A stretch of DNA of 14,073 nt from JAIXWP01 sp046309775 (GCA_046309775.1 JBKCOM010000020.1:1-14073); one strand, 5' to 3'; shown: positions 7,666-14,073, counted from the stretch's first letter. Notes: generated by a model not told the origin, from the letters alone. Translations and numbers: made by a program.

Positions 7666-7788
7666 TTAGTGAGCTTGAGACTCGTCTTTTTTCTTTCGAA
7701 AATCTATCAATTTTTTCCGAATGTCAAAGTAAGAAATGATAATAATTGAAAGAAGCATGAAGTCTATAAAAAGAATTAATTTCATCAT
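7666..7788 (-). CDS. 40-aa single-span membrane peptide
   Basis: This short reading frame sits between the DJ-1 lipoprotein stop and the terminator. It starts ATGATG at 7788 (or 7785), 11 bases after the preceding TAA, and stops at TAA 7666-7668. The product has a hydrophobic span (about residues 4-21, LILFIDFMLLSIIIISYF) and a strongly basic then polar tail (IRKKLIDFRKKKDESQAH), the layout of a small inner-membrane protein with a cytoplasmic tail. Support comes from its position inside an operon, the tandem ATG, and a terminator starting 3 bases after its stop. I recognise no homologue, and no function can be assigned. Confidence 0.6.
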   Translation of the reverse strand: MMKLILFIDFMLLSIIIISYFDIRKKLIDFRKKKDESQAH

Positions 7789-7799
7789 GGCTGTGAATT

Positions 7800-8669
7800 T
7801 TATTTTTTGTTTTCTAAACTGTCTATTAGTGGGTTTACTCCGCCATCATACATGGTTTTCATCATCCAATTAACAGCCCAATTAGTTTTGTCTGGCGTAC
7901 CGCCTTCGATGGGAGGGTGAGGATCATACTCCATATCCAACATGATTGCTTGAGCATACCGATCACCATATATGTCGCGCATCATTGCTAATGACATATC
8001 CATACCTGCAGTAACGCCAGCGCTCGTCCAGTATTTGCCATCTTGAGTGTAACGTTCATTAGCTGGAATGGCCTTATACTTTTTCAAAAACTCTTCCTCT
8101 CGATACCAATTTGTAGAGGCTTTTTTATTTTCTAGAAGGCCTGTTGCACCAAGGACCCAAACACCGGTGCAAACTGCACCTGTGTAAGTGGTGGTTTTAT
8201 CAATTGCCCGAATCCAATCGTGCAATTGCACATTATACGTAGCTTCAATGGTTCCTGTAAAGCCTCCCGGAATGATTAAAATATCTAATTGCGCTACGGA
8301 GTCAATCACTGTGTTCGGCACGATTTCCACTCCCATCACTGTTTTGATATTTCCAGGATTAATTCCAATAAGTCTCGTACGAACTCCCATGGCTTGTCCA
8401 AGTACATATCTGGGGCCCATCAGGTCGAGATCATTCACTCCATCGTATATAAGGATTCCAATTTCTTTAATATCATGTTTAGGTTTTCCAAACAGCAATT
8501 CCATGGAATTCACATGATTCTCAGGAGTGAAATTCTCTATTTCCTTAGCCAGCGCTGCGGAATCGGCGGCACTCATTATTACCTTATCCGCTGGGCTATT
8601 GTTATTTGCACCTTGTTCTGAACAAGCAGCAAAGAGAATAGCGAAGATTATAAGAATATTATTCTTCAT
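7800..8669 (-). CDS. Exported DJ-1/PfpI lipoprotein, isonitrile-hydratase-like
   Basis: This 289-aa protein has an N-terminal lipobox (F-A-A-C, Cys16), a linker to about residue 65, then a full GATase1-like DJ-1/PfpI domain. The domain aligns by eye with bacterial isonitrile hydratase (InhA). It has the Asp of LDLMGP (Asp82), the nucleophile elbow AVCTGVWVLGATGLL (Cys167, Thr168), the SAGVTAGMD segment (216-224) and the late EYDPHPPIEGGTPD motif (247-260). The residues matching the catalytic Asp, Cys and Thr of InhA are kept, while the usual TTHW is STNW (Asn187 for His). Most DJ-1 proteins are cytoplasmic, so a lipid-anchored form is unusual. It starts 2 bases after the receptor stop (cotranscribed). 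The family is firm; isonitrile substrate is an inference, and other hydrolase or amidase roles are possible. Confidence 0.85.
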   Translation of the reverse strand: MKNNILIIFAILFAACSEQGANNNSPADKVIMSAADSAALAKEIENFTPENHVNSMELLFGKPKHDIKEIGILIYDGVNDLDLMGPRYVLGQAMGVRTRLIGINPGNIKTVMGVEIVPNTVIDSVAQLDILIIPGGFTGTIEATYNVQLHDWIRAIDKTTTYTGAVCTGVWVLGATGLLENKKASTNWYREEEFLKKYKAIPANERYTQDGKYWTSAGVTAGMDMSLAMMRDIYGDRYAQAIMLDMEYDPHPPIEGGTPDKTNWAVNWMMKTMYDGGVNPLIDSLENKK

Positions 8670-8671
8670 AA

Positions 8672-11089
8672 TTAGAAGTTTACTGCGACAGATCCGCCAA
8701 ACGTTCTCGGTGCGGCAGTTCTTACACTAGTTCCAAAACTTGAGTCAGATGTACCAAACGCCAAGTAAGTTTCATCAGTGAGGTTTTGTACCCAAAATGA
8801 AATGGTAGTTTTGGAAAATGCAATACCAGCACGAGCACTAATGAGAGTATATGTTGGCTGTTCGAGTGTGTTTTGAATATCTGTATAATAGCTGCAGATA
8901 TTGCGAACTTCACCTCTTACAAATCCTTTCATAGCTCCTTTGAAGAATTCTCTTTCATATTGGGCAGCTACGAATACAGTGTGCGACGGAGCATTGGAAA
9001 GGCTATTGCCCGTTATGTCAGTTTCTGTTTCGACGGCGGTAAAGAAGTTGACTCTCTGTAATGAGAATTCACCATATTCCGTTTGATTGAAACCTATAGC
9101 AGCGTCCACTTGTAGGCCTTTTATAGGTAGCGCGCTTACTTCAAGTTCTGCCCCAAGCGATTGCGCGTCGCCTATATTACTTCTTGCATAAGTGAATGGT
9201 GCAGCTAGATTGAACAACTGTAAATCGGTCCATGAAATATAGAATACCGCGGCGTTAATACTGACTTTATTATTCCATAAAAATGACTTATAGCCAAGTT
9301 CGAAATTATCAGAGTATTCAGGGTCGAATGTTTGGCTAATACTCAATGAAGGTGCATAGCGTTGAGCGTTCACGCCTCCTGCTCTAAAGCCTCGATTATA
9401 AGAAGCATATACATTGCTTAGCTTATTAATTGAATAAGTAACGGCAAACTTTGGTGAAAGGGCGGAGTATGTTCCACTAACGGTGGTATCCGGTTTAAAA
9501 TTAACTACCTCGCCATTGATGAATGCTGCATCGGCAAACCCGTTGAACGTTGCTTCTCTTTCCTCTAAGTCATATCGCAGACCACCAGTAACTTTCAACC
9601 AAGACGTGATTTTAAAGTTTAGCTCTCCAAATGCGGCTGCTCCAGCATTATTGCTGACGTTTCGGCTGATAAATGAAGTTCCAAATGGAACCTCATAGAA
9701 TGCTGCTTCTGGCGCCGATAGCTCATAGGCTGTGTTGGTAGATGGCTCATAACCCTCCTGAATAAATGAGAATAAACCCGCAGTGTAGGAGATTCTTTTA
9801 TCTCCAACACTATTGACTCTAAACTCTTGGGTATACACTTGTTGCGGAGGCAAGGGTTCGCCCACTTCTTTGGTGTGAAATGAACTGTAGAAGCCAGGGA
9901 AGTCAACATCTTTAAATGCCAAGCCAATTCGTTGATAGGCGGTAATGGATGTTATCGTGAAATTTTTACGATAATACTTTGCAACCAAAGAGGTGTTTGA
10001 TACTTCTCTTTCATGTTGAGCTATGCGTCGAAGAAAGAATTTTTCACGTTCTTCAAAGGCTAGGTCAACATCTTGTTGCGACACAAAAAATGCAGAGTTA
10101 TTGCTCCAGTCACGCTGACCTTTGAAATTTAATGTCAATTGAAAACGAGGTGATGCAATCCAACGAAGGTAAATGTTGCCATAGAGATTTTGTTCACCAC
10201 CAATGGCGGCGCCCTGCAAAGCTGGATCGAGAACACCTGTTCCTGTCGTGTCATTTCTCCACCATCCATCTTGCTTTTGATACAAGCCATTTAGTCCAAA
10301 AAATAGTTTGTCCTTGATGAGAGGAGTTTTTATACCAATGCTATGGCGTTGCAATCCGAAATTTCCTACTCCAATTTCAGCAAAACCTTTGGTTTCATTA
10401 GTAGGGCGTTTGGTAATGATATTAACTACGCCACCCATGGCATTACGCCCGAAGAGCGTTCCTTGCGGTCCACGGAGCACTTCAATACGTTCGATGTCTG
10501 TTAGTGCAAATCCATTGGCGAGAATATCAATGTTATTTACATCGTCGATGTAAGTAGAAACGGCAGGATTTTCACTAAATACTTGAATGCCTCGAATAGA
10601 TTGAATCTGTTGGAATGCAACACCCAATTCTTGGTAGTTGTAGTTCGGAATGATAGCCGTCAGCCCGCCTAGTCCCCAGAGTCTTGTATTCTCTATTTTT
10701 TTTGATGAGAGTACCGAAACCGCTGCCGGAACAGCAAGCGCGTCTTCTTCTACTTTCGAGGCGGTTACTACCACTTCATCGAGCCTCTTCACCGATTCCT
10801 CCAAGACAACATCTAGTTGTACGTTATCCTTTTGTATCGATACTTTCTGAATAACCGAGCTGTATCCCTCCGCTTGAAATTGGAGAAGATACGTTCCAGA
10901 TTTCAGTGTGAGGGAATAGTTACCCTCATTATCTGTGATTGTTGAAATATCTTTGTTGAGGACAGATACAATAGATTGCGCGATGCGTTCATTTTTTACA
11001 TTGCTCACCTTTCCATTCAGTGTTTGAGCAAGGGAGTTTGTGGCGATTGCACAAAGCATCGCCAAAACCATAAATTTTAATTTGGTCAT
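8672..11089 (-). CDS. TonB-dependent receptor, siderophore-type, with CarboxypepD-like domain
   Basis: This is an 805-aa outer-membrane transporter. The signal peptide is residues 1-21 (...AIATNSLAQ). A carboxypeptidase-regulatory-like domain spans about 23-97 (LNGKVSNVKNERIAQSIVSV; ITDNEGNYSLTL). The TonB box is LDEVVVTAS (103-111). The plug contains IERIEVLRGPQGTLFGRNAM and GGVVNIITKRP (to about 229). The barrel runs to the C-terminal Phe (VAVNF). The RGPQGTLFGRNAMGG signature and overall layout are those of the FyuA/iron-complex receptor group, so a metal-chelate ligand is likely, but it is not readable from sequence. It sits 85 bases after a small Cys-motif membrane gene, with a stop-to-start stem across the gap, and 2 bases before the DJ-1 lipoprotein gene, which probably acts on the same ligand. 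Confidence 0.9.
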   Translation of the reverse strand: MTKLKFMVLAMLCAIATNSLAQTLNGKVSNVKNERIAQSIVSVLNKDISTITDNEGNYSLTLKSGTYLLQFQAEGYSSVIQKVSIQKDNVQLDVVLEESVKRLDEVVVTASKVEEDALAVPAAVSVLSSKKIENTRLWGLGGLTAIIPNYNYQELGVAFQQIQSIRGIQVFSENPAVSTYIDDVNNIDILANGFALTDIERIEVLRGPQGTLFGRNAMGGVVNIITKRPTNETKGFAEIGVGNFGLQRHSIGIKTPLIKDKLFFGLNGLYQKQDGWWRNDTTGTGVLDPALQGAAIGGEQNLYGNIYLRWIASPRFQLTLNFKGQRDWSNNSAFFVSQQDVDLAFEEREKFFLRRIAQHEREVSNTSLVAKYYRKNFTITSITAYQRIGLAFKDVDFPGFYSSFHTKEVGEPLPPQQVYTQEFRVNSVGDKRISYTAGLFSFIQEGYEPSTNTAYELSAPEAAFYEVPFGTSFISRNVSNNAGAAAFGELNFKITSWLKVTGGLRYDLEEREATFNGFADAAFINGEVVNFKPDTTVSGTYSALSPKFAVTYSINKLSNVYASYNRGFRAGGVNAQRYAPSLSISQTFDPEYSDNFELGYKSFLWNNKVSINAAVFYISWTDLQLFNLAAPFTYARSNIGDAQSLGAELEVSALPIKGLQVDAAIGFNQTEYGEFSLQRVNFFTAVETETDITGNSLSNAPSHTVFVAAQYEREFFKGAMKGFVRGEVRNICSYYTDIQNTLEQPTYTLISARAGIAFSKTTISFWVQNLTDETYLAFGTSDSSFGTSVRTAAPRTFGGSVAVNF

Positions 11090-11099
11090 TTTATTTAAA

Positions 11100-11185
11100 T
11101 TATAGGATAAAAAGGATGAGTGCGACCCAAGGCCGAACCATCAGATAATAGAAACTTGAATAAATAAAAATTTCTTATCCTATAA
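11100..11185 (-). promoter_or_regulatory. Second intercistronic stem pairing a stop codon with a receptor leader
   Basis: On the minus strand, the last codons and stop of the 127-aa gene plus 3 bases (arm 11185-11172) are complementary to 11113-11100. Eleven pairs are perfect (TTATAGGATAA with TTATCCTATAA), plus a G-U and two A-U pairs inward, making 14 bp with a 58-nt loop. The 3' arm ends exactly 10 nt, all A/T, before the receptor ATG, the same spacing as at 6984-7059 although the sequences differ. Coupled translation or receptor-leader masking is inferred. Confidence 0.62.
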
Positions 11186-11558
11186 GTGCCGGTGGATGAA
11201 AGGACTTAGCAGAGAATGTATAGTGATAATTTAAGTCATATAGAGATGAATGTGTCATTTCATCTTCAGAATGCCAAAGACTAGGTAGATCGAGCTTATG
11301 AAAGGTATCTGTAATGGGCTCTACTTGGCGTTGTTTGTTTTCTTCACTACTGCCTTTTTCGTTAGAATTTTCTGTTTTTTCTAATTGCTTCTTTAGATGA
11401 CACTGACCATTACAAGTGTTATTAGGTACATCTTTTTTAATGCAGAGTGTTTTTGCGATACTCTCCTGATTATAAAGAAAAGTCACGTAAATACTTGCTC
11501 TGCTAACGATATGCAGCAATGCGAGCGTCAAGAGGGAATATGTTATCACACTTTTCAA
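11175..11558 (-). CDS. Small Cys-motif membrane protein preceding second receptor
   Basis: This 127-aa protein has an N-terminal membrane segment (about residues 4-27, SLLTLALLHIVSRASIYVTF), then a conserved-looking cysteine motif with Cys39, Cys49, Cys53 and His54 (CNGQCHLKK). A polar Glu/Lys/Ser-rich linker (60-80) leads to a Tyr/His-rich end with the tail FHPPALIG. From memory, small Bacteroidota proteins with a C-(x9)-CNGKC-type motif and a terminal HPP occur beside TBDR and metal-transport genes. I know of no established function; metal or thiol chemistry is plausible from the Cys/His cluster. No ATG exists in the frame before the motif; TTG 11558 (giving M-K-S) is the best start, with GTG three codons in as an alternative. 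It lies 119 bases after the FecA-like gene. Confidence 0.75.
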   Translation of the reverse strand: MKSVITYSLLTLALLHIVSRASIYVTFLYNQESIAKTLCIKKDVPNNTCNGQCHLKKQLEKTENSNEKGSSEENKQRQVEPITDTFHKLDLPSLWHSEDEMTHSSLYDLNYHYTFSAKSFHPPALIG

Positions 11559-11677
11559 CGACGCGAAATTACATATAAATGACTTCTACTGCTTGCTTGA
11601 GATTTAAAAAATCATTTATCATAGACCGAATTAATAACTTGGATTTTATCACCCAAGTAATTCCCTCTAAAAGAGAA
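11559..11677 (-). other. Intergenic region between FecA-like gene and Cys-motif gene
   Basis: Two weak inverted repeats follow the FecA-like stop. The first is 11658-11680: TAATT and CTCT pair with AGAG and AATTA, with a 2-base bulge, and it includes the stop codon. The second is ACTTGG 11637-11642 with CCAAGT 11653-11658. Neither is followed by a good T-run, so read-through into the next gene is possible. The octamer TAATTTCG about 11565-11572 (minus strand) is one mismatch from the -7 consensus, but I see no -33 partner. Whether this gap holds a promoter, a terminator or both is undecided. Confidence 0.3.
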
Positions 11678-13864
11678 TTATATCCTGACATTAATCGACA
11701 AACTTGCGTTTCGCCCGTCGGAAGGCCAGACTCCTGGGCCCGGATAAATGATGGGTCTTTTTGTAAAGTATTGACGATCGAAAATATTGTTCAAGACGGC
11801 ATTCATAGAAACGAAGCGATTGATTTCCCAGCGTAAGGTGGCGTCAACAATTATAAACTCTGGTACAATGCCAACTCCTCCCGTGGCTGAGGGCTCAGTG
11901 GTATTGCGAGGGTCTGCGAAATTCTCACCTACATAATTCATCTGGACGCCGCACATCCATTTTTTCATACGTAGTTGAACTCCATTGGTGCTCATTATCT
12001 GTGGCACGCCTTCTATTCTATTTCCGCTAATATCCACTACACTGTTTCCCGTGCGAACAACTCCACTCACATATTCCGCCATCGCAAATGCACTCGAGGT
12101 GAAAACATGAAGTCGTATATTCTCATTCAATGGCAATTGGAGTTGTAGCAGTGCTTCACTTCCTATCGTGCGTGAGTTGCCAGTATTGGTGCGCAGCGTC
12201 GTAAAGGTCGATGCATTGTCTTGCAAAGGAACAATACCTACACGATTATTATATTGCAATATGTAGGCGTTCACATCCCAAGAGAAATAATGAATATTTC
12301 CTCTAAGTCCTAATTCAGCATTGTATCCAAAAGCATCTTTTAATTCGGAGTCTATTTGTTCGAAAGCATCGGCGGGTGTTAGATCACGCAGGATCACAGG
12401 GCGATAGTTCTGACTTATAGCTCCGTAAATTTCTGATTTCTTCGTGGGTTTGTAACTGAAAGAGCCAGAGAGTAAAAGGAATTGGCGGTTCAAATCGAAA
12501 TTACTCTGTTCCACTGGAATGTTTACGATGTTTCCTCCCAACGAGCTCACGCCCTGTTCGTAGCGAAATCCAATATTGAATTTGATTTTATCAGTGATAT
12601 GACTGGTGTTTTCGCCATAGATAGCGACATTACTTGAAGTCATCGTAATATCTCTGCGCCAACTATTAGGCACGATGGTGAGGTCGTAATCCGAACCACT
12701 AGTACCGACACCATTTTGTCTTCTCGTCAATTCATTGCTCAGCACTTGCACTCCCGCAACAAGTCTTTGATTTTTTTTGAAAATCTGAAATGTTTGATCC
12801 AATTTAATTTCAGTGGTGTAACTATCAAATAAGTCAATATCGACTTGTCGCGGATTGAAATTGTTGATGTTGGTATTGATGGAATCCTTTACGGTGGCTG
12901 GTAAATAGAACATCACGCTACTTCTATCACCATATAGTTTTGAGCCTACCCATTGCAATGTAGTTCTTGTATTGGGGGTATAGGTGAGTTTGAATGAAGG
13001 AATAGAAATCGTTGGACTGTAGTAATTTCTGCTTCGTGTTGCTTGTCTGGGATTCGCATAAAACATAGAATCCGTCAGTGGGCCAGGTGATTTGAATTGA
13101 TACATACTCTGCGTCCACTCGATCTGCGCGCGGAATTTGTGAGAAAAAATATATTCGAGACGTACAAGATGTGCTCTATTTTCGGAGGCTTCTTCTTCGC
13201 GATATCCATCGCGTTTTCTTGATGATAGAAAAGCGAAGTATCGAAGTTTGCCGACGGTACCGCCAATAGAATTGTAGGTACTTACCAATCCGAAAGAACC
13301 AACTGCACTAATGTTTTCAAATGCTACGGCCTTGGTAGAATCAGCTCCTTTCGATACATAATGGATTAGTCCGCCAAATTGAGCACCATACTGAAGTGAC
13401 GATGTTCCAGTTGTCATTTCGATGCGTTCTACACTTTCAAGAGGAATGGAATAGTGACTAGCGGGGTATGCATACATATCCGAGTTCAGCATGATTCCAT
13501 CCTTTCTTACATTGAACTCCCAGCCTCGATGTGGGTCAAGACCCCGTCGCGAAATATTAATTTGATTACCCGCACCATCCATGTCATAGACGATAATTCC
13601 GGGTACTTTAGAGAAGATTTGCCTACCCGTTTTTTCCGCGAGAATGAAAGGACTTGTTTTTAAATTAATGAATTCAGTTTTTTTGCCCGAGACATTTAAC
13701 CCTTTTATGGAATACTCATTTGGCTCTTTATCAAGTACAAGAAATTCTTTTATCTCAATGTCCGTAAGCTGCCGAGCCATAATGGTGTCTTTCAACTCCT
13801 GACCAACTGCGAATATTGAGCAGCACAACGAGACAATAAAAATAATCGATGATTTGTACTTCAT
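11678..13864 (-). CDS. FecA-like TonB-dependent receptor (ferric dicitrate/siderophore type)
   Basis: This is a 728-aa outer-membrane transporter. ATG 13864 was chosen because it begins a normal signal (MKYKSSIIFIVSLCCSIFAVG); the frame opening at TTG 13873 only adds three residues. The plug (about 65-175) carries the FecA-type signature ISRRGLDPHRGWEFNVRKDG, then ESVERIEM and the SLQYGAQFGGLIHYVSKG segment. The C-terminus FDRQYFTKRPIIYPGPGVWP is also typical of FecA-like receptors. Unlike classical FecA it has no room for an N-terminal signalling (STN) domain, and unlike its neighbours it lacks a carboxypeptidase-regulatory-like domain, so surface signalling to a sigma factor is unlikely. 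The final residue is Ile instead of the usual aromatic. Ferric citrate is a guess from family; other polycarboxylate chelates fit. It is the first gene of the minus-strand island. Confidence 0.88.
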   Translation of the reverse strand: MKYKSSIIFIVSLCCSIFAVGQELKDTIMARQLTDIEIKEFLVLDKEPNEYSIKGLNVSGKKTEFINLKTSPFILAEKTGRQIFSKVPGIIVYDMDGAGNQINISRRGLDPHRGWEFNVRKDGIMLNSDMYAYPASHYSIPLESVERIEMTTGTSSLQYGAQFGGLIHYVSKGADSTKAVAFENISAVGSFGLVSTYNSIGGTVGKLRYFAFLSSRKRDGYREEEASENRAHLVRLEYIFSHKFRAQIEWTQSMYQFKSPGPLTDSMFYANPRQATRSRNYYSPTISIPSFKLTYTPNTRTTLQWVGSKLYGDRSSVMFYLPATVKDSINTNINNFNPRQVDIDLFDSYTTEIKLDQTFQIFKKNQRLVAGVQVLSNELTRRQNGVGTSGSDYDLTIVPNSWRRDITMTSSNVAIYGENTSHITDKIKFNIGFRYEQGVSSLGGNIVNIPVEQSNFDLNRQFLLLSGSFSYKPTKKSEIYGAISQNYRPVILRDLTPADAFEQIDSELKDAFGYNAELGLRGNIHYFSWDVNAYILQYNNRVGIVPLQDNASTFTTLRTNTGNSRTIGSEALLQLQLPLNENIRLHVFTSSAFAMAEYVSGVVRTGNSVVDISGNRIEGVPQIMSTNGVQLRMKKWMCGVQMNYVGENFADPRNTTEPSATGGVGIVPEFIIVDATLRWEINRFVSMNAVLNNIFDRQYFTKRPIIYPGPGVWPSDGRNASLSINVRI

Positions 13865-13876
13865 AATGCGCAAAAT

Positions 13877-13918
13877 TAATTCGCAAAGACTAATTCGGAA
13901 TTCAGAATTCAGAATTCC
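13877..13918. repeat. Heptamer repeat (GAATTCA-type) upstream of FecA-like gene
   Basis: In a 7-base register the sequence reads TAATTCG, CAAAGAC, TAATTCG, GAATTCA, GAATTCA, GAATTCC. The hexamer GAATTC occurs at 13898-13903, 13905-13910 and 13912-13917, each separated by one A. As with the array at 4464-4559, the unit is a 6-bp palindrome plus one base. It lies 13-54 bases upstream of the receptor ATG, within the region where the promoter should be. On the minus strand it separates a TTTG (13921-13918) from TAGTCTTTG (13892-13884). Confidence 0.7.
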
Positions 13919-13944
13919 AAACTCCTCCCGATAGCTCCTAAAAT

Positions 13945-14037
13945 CCGCAAGTTTTGTGGAAAAAGTACTGCAAAACCTTTCTAGGAAAGGCTTTGCAGCT
14001 TGCGGTATTACACCTAACTTGGTGCTGTTCCAATACC
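13945..14037. other. Compact nested-hairpin region of unknown function
   Basis: The inner hairpin 13968-13998 pairs CTGCAAA-A-CCTTTC with GAAAGG-C-TTTGCAG around the loop TAG (13 pairs, one mismatch). It is flanked by CCGCAAG (13945-13951) pairing with CTTGCGG (13999-14005), the latter directly abutting the inner stem, with a 16-nt bulge on the 5' side. A second unit follows: GGTATT (14004-14009) pairs with AATACC (14032-14037) around CACC/GGTG (14011-14014/14021-14024). The two units share two bases, so they could be alternative folds. No riboswitch consensus known to me matches on either strand. It could be a leader RNA, a recombination site or an element end. Confidence 0.5.
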
Positions 14038-14040
14038 AGC

Positions 14041-14073
14041 ATGAAAGTTAAACAATCTACTCCAATTTCGGCC
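14041..14073 (+). CDS. Possible start of a gene running off the window (partial)
   Basis: An ATG at 14041 opens a frame to the window edge reading MKVKQSTPISA. The Lys-rich start and the position just after a structured region are compatible with a real gene on the + strand, divergent from the FecA-like receptor. With eleven residues no family can be named. Competing minus-strand frames here (19 residues to a stop at 14014; 44 residues to a stop at 13938) look less gene-like, the longer one running through the hairpins. Low certainty. Confidence 0.25.
   Translation, partial: MKVKQSTPISA

Noticed and set aside
14030..14037. tRNA T-arm-like sequence TTCCAAT
   Set aside because: The loop has the wrong purine position, the flanking stem is only 4-5 bp with poor register, and no acceptor or anticodon arms surround it.
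14012..14053. Possible integron attC-like site: ACCTAAC and GTTAAAC around a small hairpin
   Set aside because: Both match the degenerate attC core patterns RYYYAAC and GTTRRRY, but these are expected often by chance. The two cores are only partly complementary, and the site would be only about 42 bases, shorter than normal attC sites.
13945..14073. Cobalamin or TPP riboswitch upstream of the FecA-like receptor
   Set aside because: Reading the minus strand, fragments such as GGTG and GCTG look superficially similar, but there is no B12 box (GCCACTG-type) and no TPP core (CTGAGA...), so no known riboswitch can be supported.

Overview
The window looks like a chromosomal segment of a Bacteroidota bacterium, probably Cytophagales-like. 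The evidence is moderate-to-low GC, AT-only ribosome-binding regions instead of Shine-Dalgarno boxes, three TonB-dependent receptors (TBDRs), and two small protein types that I associate with TBDRs in this phylum. Species and IS family names cannot be settled without a search.

Layout. (1) 1-116: the 3' end of an unidentified gene on +. (2) 198-4471, +: a tight four-gene efflux operon with an outer-membrane TolC-like factor, an HlyD-type adaptor lipoprotein, an FtsX/MacB-type permease and a MacB/LolD-type ATPase. Genes 2-4 have the adaptor-permease-ATPase order of DevBCA-type exporters. (3) 4464-4559: an inverted array of 7-bp repeats fills the gap between convergent genes. (4) 4562-13864, -: a co-oriented metal/siderophore uptake island. 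In transcription order it has a FecA-like TBDR; a 127-aa Cys-motif membrane protein; a second TBDR; a DJ-1/isonitrile-hydratase-like lipoprotein; an unlisted 40-aa membrane peptide; a strong intrinsic terminator; a 178-aa membrane-anchored protein; and a heme/hemoglobin-type TBDR. (5) 13865-14073: a second heptamer repeat, a compact nested hairpin region, and possibly the first codons of another + strand gene.

The most striking observation is a duplicated architecture. Each of the two small membrane genes starts at TTG, has no usable ATG and ends in a Pro-Pro/Ala-Leu-Ile tail. Each is followed by a TBDR, and at both junctions the stop-codon region pairs with the 5' leader of the TBDR in a 14-bp stem (13 Watson-Crick pairs plus one G-U). 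At both junctions the stem ends exactly 10 nt (all A/T) before the TBDR ATG. This suggests RNA-level coupling between the small gene and its receptor.

The second idea is biochemical. The middle TBDR is 2 nt from an exported DJ-1 lipoprotein that keeps the residues aligned with the catalytic Asp, Cys and Thr of isonitrile hydratase, and it is preceded by a Cys/His-motif protein. This could be a capture-and-process module for an isonitrile-type metallophore (inference). Terminator and TTG-start details are given with each feature. No stretch over 300 bases lacks a gene.
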